From positions 310,001 through 374,000 of the forward strand of contig JNKY01000010.1 of NCBI GenBank assembly GCA_000702245.1: a stretch of 64,000 nucleotides of DNA, read 5' to 3'. The notes beneath the pieces are model-generated. The model had not been told where the DNA came from, searched no databases, and worked only from the letters and a program-made list of their open reading frames with translations. This stretch comes from Lachnospiraceae bacterium C6A11 (GTDB lineage: Bacteria > Bacillota > Clostridia > Lachnospirales > Lachnospiraceae). The position numbers and the translations under genes are program-made. Below, one piece after another: positions 50,996 to 59,580 of the stretch (positions are counted from its first letter, which is position 1; every line of letters starts with the position of its first letter).

Positions 50996-52954
50996 GTGAA
51001 CAAATTTTTGACGGACGGAACACTGACCGAACAGGCTGCGGGCAAGGATTTTGTGTACATTCTAAACGATCCGAACGATATTGCGGCCGATGAATATAAC
51101 TATCTGACGGAGAAAAACGATGAGTCCTTCGTCAAGACTATGTATGGAAACTTCAATGGGCACAATGCTCTTTATTATGTTACGGCGGACCATAAAAATA
51201 TAGCTTCGATACTTCAGGAGCTCAGCTTTGAGCGCTTTACCGAGATGGTAAAGGAGTTCTTCGGAATACTGATCGCGGTGAAGAAGGATGAGGTTCTGAA
51301 GGAGGAAAACATCATTTCAGCGCCTACCAAGATATTTATCGATCCGCAGACCAGAAAGATCAAGGCTGTTTATGCGCCGGTAATAAATAAGATTCCGGTT
51401 GATGAGAGAAGATATGAGAAAGAGGTCAGGGATGTATTTACAAATCTCTTCAAGAATCTTCCGAATCTGCAGTCGGACAAGACCGGTCGTATTGTTGAGA
51501 TACTTTCCGATGATGACAGAACTATTGATGAGATCTATGAAAAACTCAGCGCTTCCGTTCAGGAGGATGAGGAGGCGAAGGGCAGGGTTTCAATCTCCGA
51601 AATAAGAGATACAGGTCACCTTATGATGCAGAGTAAGAAGGATACTCCGGGCCACACCGGATATCTTGCGGCAAGGTCTATGCCGGCCATAACACTTACT
51701 AATCTGAACGGCAGGATAGGTGAGATCGTTGTAAGTAATGACAATTTCGTCATCGGACGAAGCAGCGACGTTGTTGACGGCGTTGTTCCGGATCCGTCTG
51801 TAAGCCGTATTCACTGCAAGATCTCGCAGGTCGGAAATAAGATTGCGATGATCGACCTCGGCAGTGCCAACGGAACCTTCGTAAATGGCGCAAGGCTGGG
51901 CGGCGGCGAGGCAAGATTCATCTCCGATAATGATACAGTCAGAATAGGTAAATGTGATTTTATAATAAAGTTCCCGACGGACGTTGTTCTTGAGGAGGCG
52001 GCTGCCAGGGCTCAGGTTAAGGAAGCTGTGGACCGCGTAAAGGAAAGCGGACTTCTGAAAAAACTCCGCGGGCATTCCGATAAGGATAGTGAAAGACCGA
52101 CAGTAAACAGGCATGATCCTGTTGTCAGCACTCCGGGTGTTGGCGCATCCGTACCGAATGCTGCAGCGATAAATATACCTGGAAGCAGCATGGATGCAAT
52201 GTCCTACGGTATAACAGCGGTAAATAAAGCAAGCACCGAGGAGGTAGCGGATGCAATCCTTGCTGCGGGCAGTCCGGCCAGACTTCTTGTCGTATATTCG
52301 GCTTCGGGTGGAACAGGCAAGACCACAGTAGCACTTTCGGTCAGCAGACTTCTTGCAGAGGCAGCAAAGAGAGTTCTCTACATAAATACGACCGCCTACC
52401 AGACCTTCGGAAATCTCCTTGGCTATGACGGCTACATAGAGGATGACAAGATTGCGGAAGTTAAAGAATATAGAGAGCTTCGCCGTTACATCAAGAGAGA
52501 AGGCTTTGAATTCCTTCCGGAGATCAAACGAACCAGTATTTCCGGAGGCGTGGGACTGACCGGTGACAAATACATTGAGATCATCAGCCAGGCGATGGTT
52601 TCTGACAGATACGATATCGTAATAGTTGATACGGCACCGTCCATCGATAGCCTCAACAAATGGCTCATCGAGCACTGTGACCAGCTACTGGTTGTGACCA
52701 AGCAGGATAAGCGTGCGTACGGCGCGACCAAGCAGTTTGCCGAGCTTGCGACAGTCATCGTTGGAAATAAATGCACTTACATCTGCAACGACAGGATAGA
52801 GTATGAATATGATGCGATAGCTGACGATGGAGCCTTCGGAGGAATTGAGATCGCAGTCAGCGTTGAACATTTCAAGAATTATGATGCGCTGAGGGTTACC
52901 GATTTAGCGGCATCGGAGAGCATGAGAAATATCGCGGCGAGAGTTGTTGTGTAA
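50996..52954 (+). CDS. FHA domain protein fused to a ParA/TadZ-like ATPase
   Basis: A cytoplasmic protein of 652 residues in three parts. Residues about 1-200 form an unrecognised alpha/beta domain of the kind found before FHA domains in Clostridia (possibly DUF6382). Residues about 240-330 are an FHA phosphothreonine-binding domain with the hallmark GRS, SRIHC and GSANGTFVN motifs. A Pro/Asp linker follows. Residues about 425-652 are a MinD/ParA-type ATPase with SASGGTGKTTVA and IVIVDTAPS. CpaE/TadZ proteins of this architecture place pilus or secretion machines, but no Tad genes lie here. GTG start after AAAGGAAGGA. Its FHA domain implies a Ser/Thr kinase partner elsewhere. Confidence 0.82.
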   Translation: MNKFLTDGTLTEQAAGKDFVYILNDPNDIAADEYNYLTEKNDESFVKTMYGNFNGHNALYYVTADHKNIASILQELSFERFTEMVKEFFGILIAVKKDEVLKEENIISAPTKIFIDPQTRKIKAVYAPVINKIPVDERRYEKEVRDVFTNLFKNLPNLQSDKTGRIVEILSDDDRTIDEIYEKLSASVQEDEEAKGRVSISEIRDTGHLMMQSKKDTPGHTGYLAARSMPAITLTNLNGRIGEIVVSNDNFVIGRSSDVVDGVVPDPSVSRIHCKISQVGNKIAMIDLGSANGTFVNGARLGGGEARFISDNDTVRIGKCDFIIKFPTDVVLEEAAARAQVKEAVDRVKESGLLKKLRGHSDKDSERPTVNRHDPVVSTPGVGASVPNAAAINIPGSSMDAMSYGITAVNKASTEEVADAILAAGSPARLLVVYSASGGTGKTTVALSVSRLLAEAAKRVLYINTTAYQTFGNLLGYDGYIEDDKIAEVKEYRELRRYIKREGFEFLPEIKRTSISGGVGLTGDKYIEIISQAMVSDRYDIVIVDTAPSIDSLNKWLIEHCDQLLVVTKQDKRAYGATKQFAELATVIVGNKCTYICNDRIEYEYDAIADDGAFGGIEIAVSVEHFKNYDALRVTDLAASESMRNIAARVVV

Positions 52955-53055
52955 TGATTGAATCGTAGCAAAGTCGTGTGGATAACAGCGATATTTACAA
53001 GTAAATTAAAAACGTTTGAATAAGTAATTGTAAAATACAGGAGCGAAAAGGAAAA

Positions 53056-54540
53056 ATGAGCAGGATAGGATTTGACAATGACAAATATCTCTCAATGCAG
53101 TCGGAGAAGATTAGGGAAAGGATCTCGAATTTTGGTGGAAAGCTGTACATGGAATTCGGCGGAAAGCTGTTTGACGATTACCATGCGTCAAGAGTTCTCC
53201 CGGGCTTTGCACCGGACAGTAAGATCAGAATGCTTACCCAGCTTAAGGACGATGCAGAGATAGTTATTGTCATAAATGCAAATGATATAGAAAAGAACAA
53301 GGTCAGAGGCGACCTCGGAATAACCTACGATATTGACGTGCTTCGTCTGATCGATGCCTTCAGAGGCTACGGACTCTTCGTTGGAAGCGTTGTTCTTACA
53401 CGTTTCAACGGCCAGGAGAGAGCTATTAAGTATCAGAAGAGACTTGAGAGCCTTGGCATGAAGGTTTACAGACATTATCCGATCAACGGATATCCAAACA
53501 ATATCCAGCACATTATCAGCGATGACGGCTTTGGCAAGAATGATTATATCGAGACAGAGAAGCCGCTGGTAGTCGTAACTGCTCCGGGACCGGGAAGTGG
53601 AAAGATGGCAGTATGTCTGTCACAGCTCTACAAGGAGAACCAGCTGGGCGTTAAGGCCGGTTATGCGAAGTTCGAGACCTTCCCTATCTGGAACATCCCG
53701 CTCAATCATCCTGTAAATCTCGCTTACGAGGCAGCAACAGCCGACCTCAGCGATATTAATGAGATCGATCCGTACCACCTTGAGGCTTACGGAGTGACAA
53801 CAGTTAATTACAACAGAGACATAGAGGTATTTCCTGTTCTGAACGCAATGTTTAAGAAGATCTACGGCGATTCGCCTTACAAGTCACCGACAGATATGGG
53901 CGTAAATATGGCCGGTAACTGTATCTCTGATGACGAGGCGACCAAGGAAGCAGGAAACCAGGAGATAATCAGAAGATATTATAAGGAGAGCTGTGCTCTG
54001 AGAAAGGGTGCGGGACGTCCTGAGATAGTAAGCAGGATCGAGACCATCATGCAGCAGGCAGGTATAGGTCTTGAGAGCAGAAAATGCGCTACAGCCGCAA
54101 ATGTCAAGGCTGAGCTTACAGGCCTTCCGGCAGCAGCTATCGAGCTTGAGGACGGTACTGTGATAAGTGGTAAGACCACAAACCTTCTCGGCGCTTCATC
54201 GGCTATGCTCCTGAATGCACTTAAGCATCTTGCAGGACTTGCAGATGAGGTGATACTGCTTGCACCATCGGTTATCGAGCCTATTCAGCATCTTAAGGTT
54301 AAGCATCTGGGTGACCACAATCCGCTTATGCATATCAACGAGGTGCTGATAGCGCTTACAATGTGCGCAGAGAATGACGAGAATGCAAAGCTTGCGCTTG
54401 CACAGTTGGACAAGCTCCGTGGCTGCGAGGCTCATTCATCGGTTATTCTTTCGGGAATAGATGAAAATGTATTTTCAAAGCTGGGAGTTAACCTCACCTG
54501 CGAACCAAAGTACCAGACCAATAAGATGTACCACCAGTAG
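53056..54540 (+). CDS. DUF1846 family protein
   Basis: A protein of 494 residues that fits the DUF1846 family across its length (IGFDNDKYLSMQSEKIRERI at the start, GGKLYMEFGGKLFDDYHASR, the glycine-rich VTAPGPGSGKMAVCLSQLY, and AYEAATADLSDINEIDPYH). The APGPGSGK segment looks like a nucleotide-binding loop. Biological function is not established; structures of family members exist. It is common in Firmicutes. The ATG at 53056 follows GGAGCGAAAAGGAA. The branched repeat family 2 copy B starts 8 bases after its stop. Confidence 0.88.
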   Translation: MSRIGFDNDKYLSMQSEKIRERISNFGGKLYMEFGGKLFDDYHASRVLPGFAPDSKIRMLTQLKDDAEIVIVINANDIEKNKVRGDLGITYDIDVLRLIDAFRGYGLFVGSVVLTRFNGQERAIKYQKRLESLGMKVYRHYPINGYPNNIQHIISDDGFGKNDYIETEKPLVVVTAPGPGSGKMAVCLSQLYKENQLGVKAGYAKFETFPIWNIPLNHPVNLAYEAATADLSDINEIDPYHLEAYGVTTVNYNRDIEVFPVLNAMFKKIYGDSPYKSPTDMGVNMAGNCISDDEATKEAGNQEIIRRYYKESCALRKGAGRPEIVSRIETIMQQAGIGLESRKCATAANVKAELTGLPAAAIELEDGTVISGKTTNLLGASSAMLLNALKHLAGLADEVILLAPSVIEPIQHLKVKHLGDHNPLMHINEVLIALTMCAENDENAKLALAQLDKLRGCEAHSSVILSGIDENVFSKLGVNLTCEPKYQTNKMYHQ

Positions 54541-54547
54541 GCGCGTT

Positions 54548-54682
54548 TCTACGAGCGGTGCAAAACCAGGATGGAATTGTTTGCCGGGAGCTTGCTCACG
54601 GGCAAACAGATTACAGACTGGTTTTTTGGCGCGACAGCGCGACCACGAGCAAGACGCGGAGCGGATTGCGAGTCGGCACCGC
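54548..54682. repeat. Branched repeat family 2, copy B
   Basis: CTACGAGCGGTGCAAA (54549-54564) matches copy A in 15 of 16 bases. The outer stem GCGGTGC (54555-54561) pairs with GCACCGC (54676-54682), a G-C pair replacing the A-T pair of copy A. Inside are AAAACCAG/CTGGTTTT with a GTTTGCC/GGCAAAC hairpin, then GCGC-GACA-GCGC (54629-54640; same loop, different stem from copy A), then a GCGGAGCGGA arm. A 22-bp tandem array grows out of the right edge. Confidence 0.72.
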
Positions 54683-54797
54683 GAGAGGAGCGAGGAAGCA
54701 CCACGAGAGGAGCGAGTCGGCACCGCGAGAGGAGCGAGGAAGCACCGCGAGAGGAGCGAGGAAGCACCGCGAGAGGAGCGGGTCGGCATCGCGAGAT
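54677..54797 (+). repeat. 22-bp tandem repeat array upstream of the MoxR gene
   Basis: Five 22-bp units start at 54677, 54699, 54721, 54743 and 54765, with a partial sixth at 54787. The consensus is CACCGCGAGAGGAGCGAG plus four bases, and it contains AGAGGAG, like a Shine-Dalgarno site. The array begins in the closing stem of repeat copy B and ends 25 bases before the MoxR ATG. Confidence 0.92.
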
Positions 54798-54821
54798 ATT
54801 AGTAAAAATGATAAGAAATAT

Positions 54822-55751
54822 ATGAGCAATAATAAAATAACAGATATAAAGAATAACATCAAAAAGCGTTTCGTTGGTAAGGATTCGGTGATAAATAACG
54901 TTCTGATCGCGCTTCTCGCGGGCGGACACGTTCTGATCGAGGATGTTCCGGGCGTCGGCAAGACTACATTTGCGAAGGCACTTGCAAGATCGGTTGACGC
55001 GGGTTTCTCGAGAATACAGTTTACACCGGATACCCTTCCGACAGATATTACGGGAACCACTATTTATGACGCCGGCAAGGCCGAATTCAGAGTTGTTAAG
55101 GGACCTGTCCATAATGAGATCATCCTTGCAGATGAGATCAATCGTACGCCTCCGAAAACGCAGTCGGCTCTGCTTGAGGCGATGGAGGAGAAGCAGGTTA
55201 CCATTGACGGAACGACGTATCCGCTTCCGGAGCTCTTTATGGTCATTGCGACTCAGAACCCGGTCGAGCATATAGGTACCTATACGCTTCCTGAGGCTGA
55301 GCTGGACCGCTTCATGATGAAGCTGTCCATCGGATATCCGAATGACGAGATGCAGATGGAGATGGCCAAGGGATTCCTTGACGGAGTATACCTTGAGGAG
55401 CTTTCACCGGTGGCTGCAGCTGCTGACATTCTGATGCTCCGGGAAGAGGTTAAAAAGGTCACCATGACCGATGAGGTCATCCGATATGCGCTGAACATAG
55501 TGGACAGTTCACGCAAAAATGATAACCTCGAATACGGTCTCTCGCCAAGAGCCGGACTTGATCTTCTGGCGGCTGCCCGTTCAGCGGCATTTGTTGCCGG
55601 CAGAGACTTTGTCATTCCGGAGGATGTCATCACGATGGCCAAGGTTACGCTTCCTCACAGACTTGTTCTTACGACACAGTCCAAGATGAACCGTTACACT
55701 GCGGACCAGATAATAACCGATATAGTTGAAAAGGTTAAGAGGCCAAAATAG
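54822..55751 (+). CDS. MoxR-type AAA+ ATPase
   Basis: A protein of 309 residues with Walker A DVPGVGKTT (41-49), Walker B IILADEIN, sensor ATQNPVEHIGTY and the MoxR-typical QSALLEAMEE. MoxR ATPases are thought to act as chaperones for partner proteins, often encoded with DUF58 and transglutaminase-type membrane proteins as here. The ATG at 54822 is chosen as the first start that fits the family (MSNNKITDIKNNIKKRFVGK). The frame stays open back through the 22-bp repeats, but that extension is repeat-encoded Arg/Glu/Ser sequence and unlikely to be made. The ribosome site is weak. Confidence 0.92.
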   Translation: MSNNKITDIKNNIKKRFVGKDSVINNVLIALLAGGHVLIEDVPGVGKTTFAKALARSVDAGFSRIQFTPDTLPTDITGTTIYDAGKAEFRVVKGPVHNEIILADEINRTPPKTQSALLEAMEEKQVTIDGTTYPLPELFMVIATQNPVEHIGTYTLPEAELDRFMMKLSIGYPNDEMQMEMAKGFLDGVYLEELSPVAAAADILMLREEVKKVTMTDEVIRYALNIVDSSRKNDNLEYGLSPRAGLDLLAAARSAAFVAGRDFVIPEDVITMAKVTLPHRLVLTTQSKMNRYTADQIITDIVEKVKRPK

Positions 55752-55791
55752 GCTGTACATCTGATCAGAAGCCCTGATCTAACGTATTTTC

Positions 55792-56871
55792 ATGAAGAAT
55801 AATATACTTAATAATACAGGACATAAGATATTTCATAGGAAGAGGCTGCCGCTTTATATTTACCTGCTGCTCCTTATAGCAGCGACGGTAAATGTAAGCC
55901 TGCGCGGAGGTGCCTTTTCCTATGTTGTATTTTATGTCTTTTTGTTGTACCTGCCGGTGTCCTTTCTGTTCATGTTTTACGCTTCCTGCATGTTCAATTA
56001 CTACCAGGAGACGGGAAGTAAGTTCCTTAGCAAGAACGCCGTAGAGAAATACCGCTTTACGATGGAGGATACAAGCCTGCTTCCGATAGGCGGCCTGTCC
56101 TTCGATTATGATGAAAGGCTGATGAACTTCACGGATGATTTCACGAAGGAAAGCTTCAGTTTGCTGCATAAGGAGAGGGAGGAGCTTGAAACCGGACTTA
56201 AGGTAAAATATGCCGGAAGCTATGACGTCGGCCTTACACACTATTCTATGCGTGATATGTTTGGCATCATCAGGCTGCGCAGGAAGATCAAATTGCCGGT
56301 CAGAGTCAGCGTTATCCCTACGATCAGGGAGCTTACCACAGAGGATATCAGACAGATAAACGAGCTGAGAGAGGGCGGAAACCTCTACAATATCGATATG
56401 TCTGAAGGAACGCTCGGAAATGATATCAGAAAATATATTCCGGGTGACAGACTGGCGGATGTTCACTGGAAGAACTATGCGAGAACCGGAGAAATGTATG
56501 TCAGGCTGCCTGATAAGCAGGAGATAGATATACTTTGTATAGCTTTGATAACCGAGGCAATTGAAGGAACGATCGAGGAACTTGAACAAAGAGACAAGTT
56601 CCTTGAATATATAGTTTCAGTCGGAAGATATTTTGGAATGAATAAAAAGCCTGTCATCTTCTTTTATTACAATAGCGGCGTTCAGTCCTACGTTGTTGAC
56701 AGTCCTGCAAGCTTCAATAATTTCTACAGAGATGCTGCGGACAGGATCGGACTGAAAACGGCGGCCGGACACAGGGAAGAAATACTTGCGACTGCAGCAG
56801 AGAGTTTTATGAGCATCCTTGTATATAATGAGGATGGATGCGTACTGAAGAGGGCGTTTGATGATAATTGA
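55792..56871 (+). CDS. DUF58 family membrane protein
   Basis: A protein of 359 residues with two N-terminal membrane helices (about 20-40 and 45-66), then a beta-rich domain and the DUF58 signature IRKYIPGDRLADVHWKNYAR, which precedes a von Willebrand A-like fold. It is the usual partner of MoxR and of the transglutaminase encoded next. Family function is unproven; links to cell envelope stress and assembly have been proposed. It overlaps the next gene by 11 bases. Confidence 0.88.
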   Translation: MKNNILNNTGHKIFHRKRLPLYIYLLLLIAATVNVSLRGGAFSYVVFYVFLLYLPVSFLFMFYASCMFNYYQETGSKFLSKNAVEKYRFTMEDTSLLPIGGLSFDYDERLMNFTDDFTKESFSLLHKEREELETGLKVKYAGSYDVGLTHYSMRDMFGIIRLRRKIKLPVRVSVIPTIRELTTEDIRQINELREGGNLYNIDMSEGTLGNDIRKYIPGDRLADVHWKNYARTGEMYVRLPDKQEIDILCIALITEAIEGTIEELEQRDKFLEYIVSVGRYFGMNKKPVIFFYYNSGVQSYVVDSPASFNNFYRDAADRIGLKTAAGHREEILATAAESFMSILVYNEDGCVLKRAFDDN

Positions 56872-59239
56872 CAGCAACAAAACAGAAGAGGACAGGGCGG
56901 CGGACAAAGCGGCGCTTCTGATACCGGGAGGGGTCATAACATTCTTCCTGGGCTTTTTTATGCTTAAAGAGCTGGGGGTTAAACACCTTGAGCTCTTCTT
57001 CGTGTGCTGTTATCTCTTCTTTTTCTGCGGCATCATCCTGATACTGGCGTATTACAGGAAAACCGGTATGGCGCCGATTATCTGCATGTCTGCAGCTGTT
57101 CTTCTTATGGTGATCTACAGAGACAAAGTGCTGACACTGTGTATGGCAGTGCCACTCGCGTGCATCATCGTATTTTATCTGCTCAGCAGGCTTCTGCCGA
57201 GAATCGGTTTCCTCATCTTAATGCTGGGGAATATTGTCTTCTGGATAATAAAAAATACGGATGACAAGTTTCTGATCGTACTGCTTGTGGTCGGCAGTAT
57301 TTACGCGCTGGGAAGACTTGTGGGAAAGGACAGCGATGTATATGTATTTACTGCAATATGTCTCCTTCTGGTCGTATTTTTCCCGATCAGGAAGACGCCT
57401 ATCAAATGGACCTTCGTGACGCGCTTCATAGATAAGATCACGTCCGTTGTGGAGGTGGATAAGGAGAAGTTTTTAGAGAGGGAGAATAAGGCAGGCGGTA
57501 TTATTTATACAGGCTACTCGGGCTCCGGTTCGCTCGAGGGCGCGCTCAGCACCAAATACAGAGAAGAGATCACTTTTAAGAGGGAGAATGGCCGCGGTCC
57601 GATGTATCTGGAGGGCTCGCACTTTGCCACTATCATTCCGAAGGGGCAGATGCACAAGGAGAGGCAGGCAATCTATACCTATGACTGGACCTTTTATTTC
57701 ATCAACAGTCTGATCAACGCCGGCATCACTCCGGAGGAGGCAAGCAGCTTCATAAAGGTTGAAACGGCTGAGGTAGAATACACCTATCTAAAGACGGAGG
57801 ATATAATCTGCCCACCTTATGTGATCGATATAGATGTGATACTCCGGGTTGAATCCGAAGGGAAAAAGACCAGAGGCTTTAAATATAAGGTCAAATATCT
57901 GAATGTGGATTGTACTGATCCGCTTTATGAGAAGATGATACGGTCCGCTGATGGAGTGAAAAAGACGAAAATACATTCGCAGGAAGAGCTTTTGGAATAC
58001 GCCTGGAAGCTGTATGGATCAGATGTGTTGGAAACTGATCCGAATGACGTGGATGCTCAAGGAATAGATTCTGATAAAACTGTGAATGATCCAACGGAGA
58101 AAGATACATCCGGGAATGATTCAACTGAGAATGATACGTCTGAAAAAGATACAACGGAAATAGGAACAACAGAAGCCGGGACGGATTATGGATCGGATAT
58201 GGACATATGGGCAGATTATGGATCGGATATGTCCGGTATTTCCTCATCGTTCAGATACTGGATGCTGGCAGAACGCACCGAGTATTGGGATGAATATATC
58301 GAGGCTGTTAATTCGTCAGGTCCACTTCCGGATAAGCAGAGATATGATATAAGCTATCTGCTTAGCGGCGAATATGATATCGAGACCTACCTTGACACAC
58401 TCATGGCGACCGAGAGGATGGAGGAGCTCGTTAAGAGCATCACAGAAGGGCTGGAAAACGATTATGACAAGGCTCTTGCCATAGAAGAGTATCTGAGAAA
58501 CAGTTTAAAATACAATAAGAAAGTTGACCTTCGAGGCTATGATAATTTCGTTGATGCATTTTTGTTTGAGGTGAAGAAGGGCTACTGCGTTCACTTTGCT
58601 TCGGCAATGGCTGTAATGCTTCGTATTGCAGGCGTGCCTTCAAGATACGTCAGCGGATATCATTTCAATTACAGAACCAACTCAGTAATGAGCAGCGACG
58701 CTCACGCCTGGGTCGAAGCGTACATCAGAGGAGTCGGATGGGTTCCGTTCGAGCCGACAGGTGTAAGTATAGAGATGAATCAGTCGACCTACGAACCGGA
58801 TGAGATGAATCCGGGCGGGGCCTTGATCACAGAAACAACAGAAGAAGAGCTTTCCGGTAAAAAGAAGAGCTCTGAGTTCGTCCGCGTCCTCAGACTTATC
58901 CTTCTCTACCTTGGCGTCATTCTCGCAGCCACGATCCTCTTCATTCTGATCACGATCGCCATTAAGAAGATCATCTTCCATCACCTCCCGCCCGCCCGCA
59001 AACTGCAGGAGATCGTGCATCGCAAGCTGAAAAATATCGAGAAGAGGATTGATAATGAAGAGGAGTTGAAAGCTTTAAGAGCTAATTCTTCGTCGCTATA
59101 CAATTATCTAAAATATACCTCCGGGAAATATGAGGAAGAAGACTTGAAGAACCTTCTTGATACCTATTATCAAGTTAGATTTAGAGGTGATGATATCACT
59201 GAAGATGATGTACGCTGCTTTCTTCCGAAAAATAATTAG
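56861..59239 (+). CDS. Membrane-bound transglutaminase-like protein (TgpA type)
   Basis: A protein of 792 residues. The first about 190 residues hold about eight membrane helices. The extracytoplasmic core has the transglutaminase Cys576 (GYCVHFASAMAVMLR) and His615 (SSDAHAWVEAY). The third position, normally Asp, is Glu631 in WVPFEPTG. An acidic Asp/Thr/Ser/Glu-rich linker (about 390-445) precedes the core. A final helix (about 680-710) leads to a cytosolic helical tail. The ATG at 56861 follows AGAGGG. A TTG one codon earlier is less likely. The order MoxR, DUF58, transglutaminase is a widespread conserved module. Confidence 0.9.
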   Translation: MIIDSNKTEEDRAADKAALLIPGGVITFFLGFFMLKELGVKHLELFFVCCYLFFFCGIILILAYYRKTGMAPIICMSAAVLLMVIYRDKVLTLCMAVPLACIIVFYLLSRLLPRIGFLILMLGNIVFWIIKNTDDKFLIVLLVVGSIYALGRLVGKDSDVYVFTAICLLLVVFFPIRKTPIKWTFVTRFIDKITSVVEVDKEKFLERENKAGGIIYTGYSGSGSLEGALSTKYREEITFKRENGRGPMYLEGSHFATIIPKGQMHKERQAIYTYDWTFYFINSLINAGITPEEASSFIKVETAEVEYTYLKTEDIICPPYVIDIDVILRVESEGKKTRGFKYKVKYLNVDCTDPLYEKMIRSADGVKKTKIHSQEELLEYAWKLYGSDVLETDPNDVDAQGIDSDKTVNDPTEKDTSGNDSTENDTSEKDTTEIGTTEAGTDYGSDMDIWADYGSDMSGISSSFRYWMLAERTEYWDEYIEAVNSSGPLPDKQRYDISYLLSGEYDIETYLDTLMATERMEELVKSITEGLENDYDKALAIEEYLRNSLKYNKKVDLRGYDNFVDAFLFEVKKGYCVHFASAMAVMLRIAGVPSRYVSGYHFNYRTNSVMSSDAHAWVEAYIRGVGWVPFEPTGVSIEMNQSTYEPDEMNPGGALITETTEEELSGKKKSSEFVRVLRLILLYLGVILAATILFILITIAIKKIIFHHLPPARKLQEIVHRKLKNIEKRIDNEEELKALRANSSSLYNYLKYTSGKYEEEDLKNLLDTYYQVRFRGDDITEDDVRCFLPKNN

Positions 59240-59476
59240 TATTTGTTAATACATAAAACAGCATGGGCATATATATCTCGAAGTATCGCGGGATATGCGT
59301 AAAATCAAAGAAATCATTGCTTGCTGATTTTTCAGGATTGTTCCAATGTTTGAGCGAAGCGAGTTTTGGGACAATCCTAGAAAAATCCAAAGCTGATTTC
59401 TATTGATTTAGCATATCTTAGTCACGCTGAGAGAGATATATGTCCATGCTTTATTTTTATATAACAAATACTAATT
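59234..59476. repeat. Structured repeat element, copy 2 (191-bp core hairpin plus outer arms)
   Basis: The core at 59260-59450 has the same length as copy 1 and about 90 percent identity (about 19 differences by my alignment). The outer stem is AGCATGGGC/GTCCATGCT, the middle stem has GAAATCA/TGATTTC, and the inner stem has CAGGATTGT/ACAATCCTAG around the same tip. A perfect 14-bp outer inverted repeat, AATTAGTATTTGTT (59234-59247) and AACAAATACTAATT (59463-59476), differs in sequence from that of copy 1. The left arm again begins at the stop codon of the upstream gene. The right arm ends 5 bases before the promoter of the symporter gene. Confidence 0.88.
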
Positions 59477-59481
59477 GTATA

Positions 59482-59510
59482 TTGACAAAATCATCGTAAG
59501 TCGATATCAT
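59482..59510 (+). promoter_or_regulatory. Promoter of the symporter gene
   Basis: Perfect TTGACA (59482-59487), 17-base spacer, TATCAT (59505-59510). Confidence 0.7.
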
Positions 59511-59580
59511 ATGCTTTGGCACGTTAACGCAGTAAAGCGTCTTCGCGCCCACAAAATATAATGTAAGGGAGTATGAAAAA

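Noticed and set aside
51590-52675. Long open frame on the minus strand (361 codons) opposite the FHA-ATPase gene
   Set aside because: It is antisense to a well-supported gene, has Cys- and Arg-rich sequence without recognisable domains, and lacks a ribosome site. A shadow of biased codons.
54558-54821. 88-codon N-terminal extension of MoxR through the 22-bp repeats
   Set aside because: The family start is at MSNNKITDIK. The extension is repeat-encoded Arg/Glu/Ser sequence with no homology.
55765-56589. Minus-strand open frame of 274 codons opposite the DUF58 gene
   Set aside because: Antisense shadow. The plus strand carries the DUF58 signature and operon overlap.
59260-59450. Insertion sequence
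   Set aside because: No transposase frame is present in either copy. At most it is a non-autonomous element.
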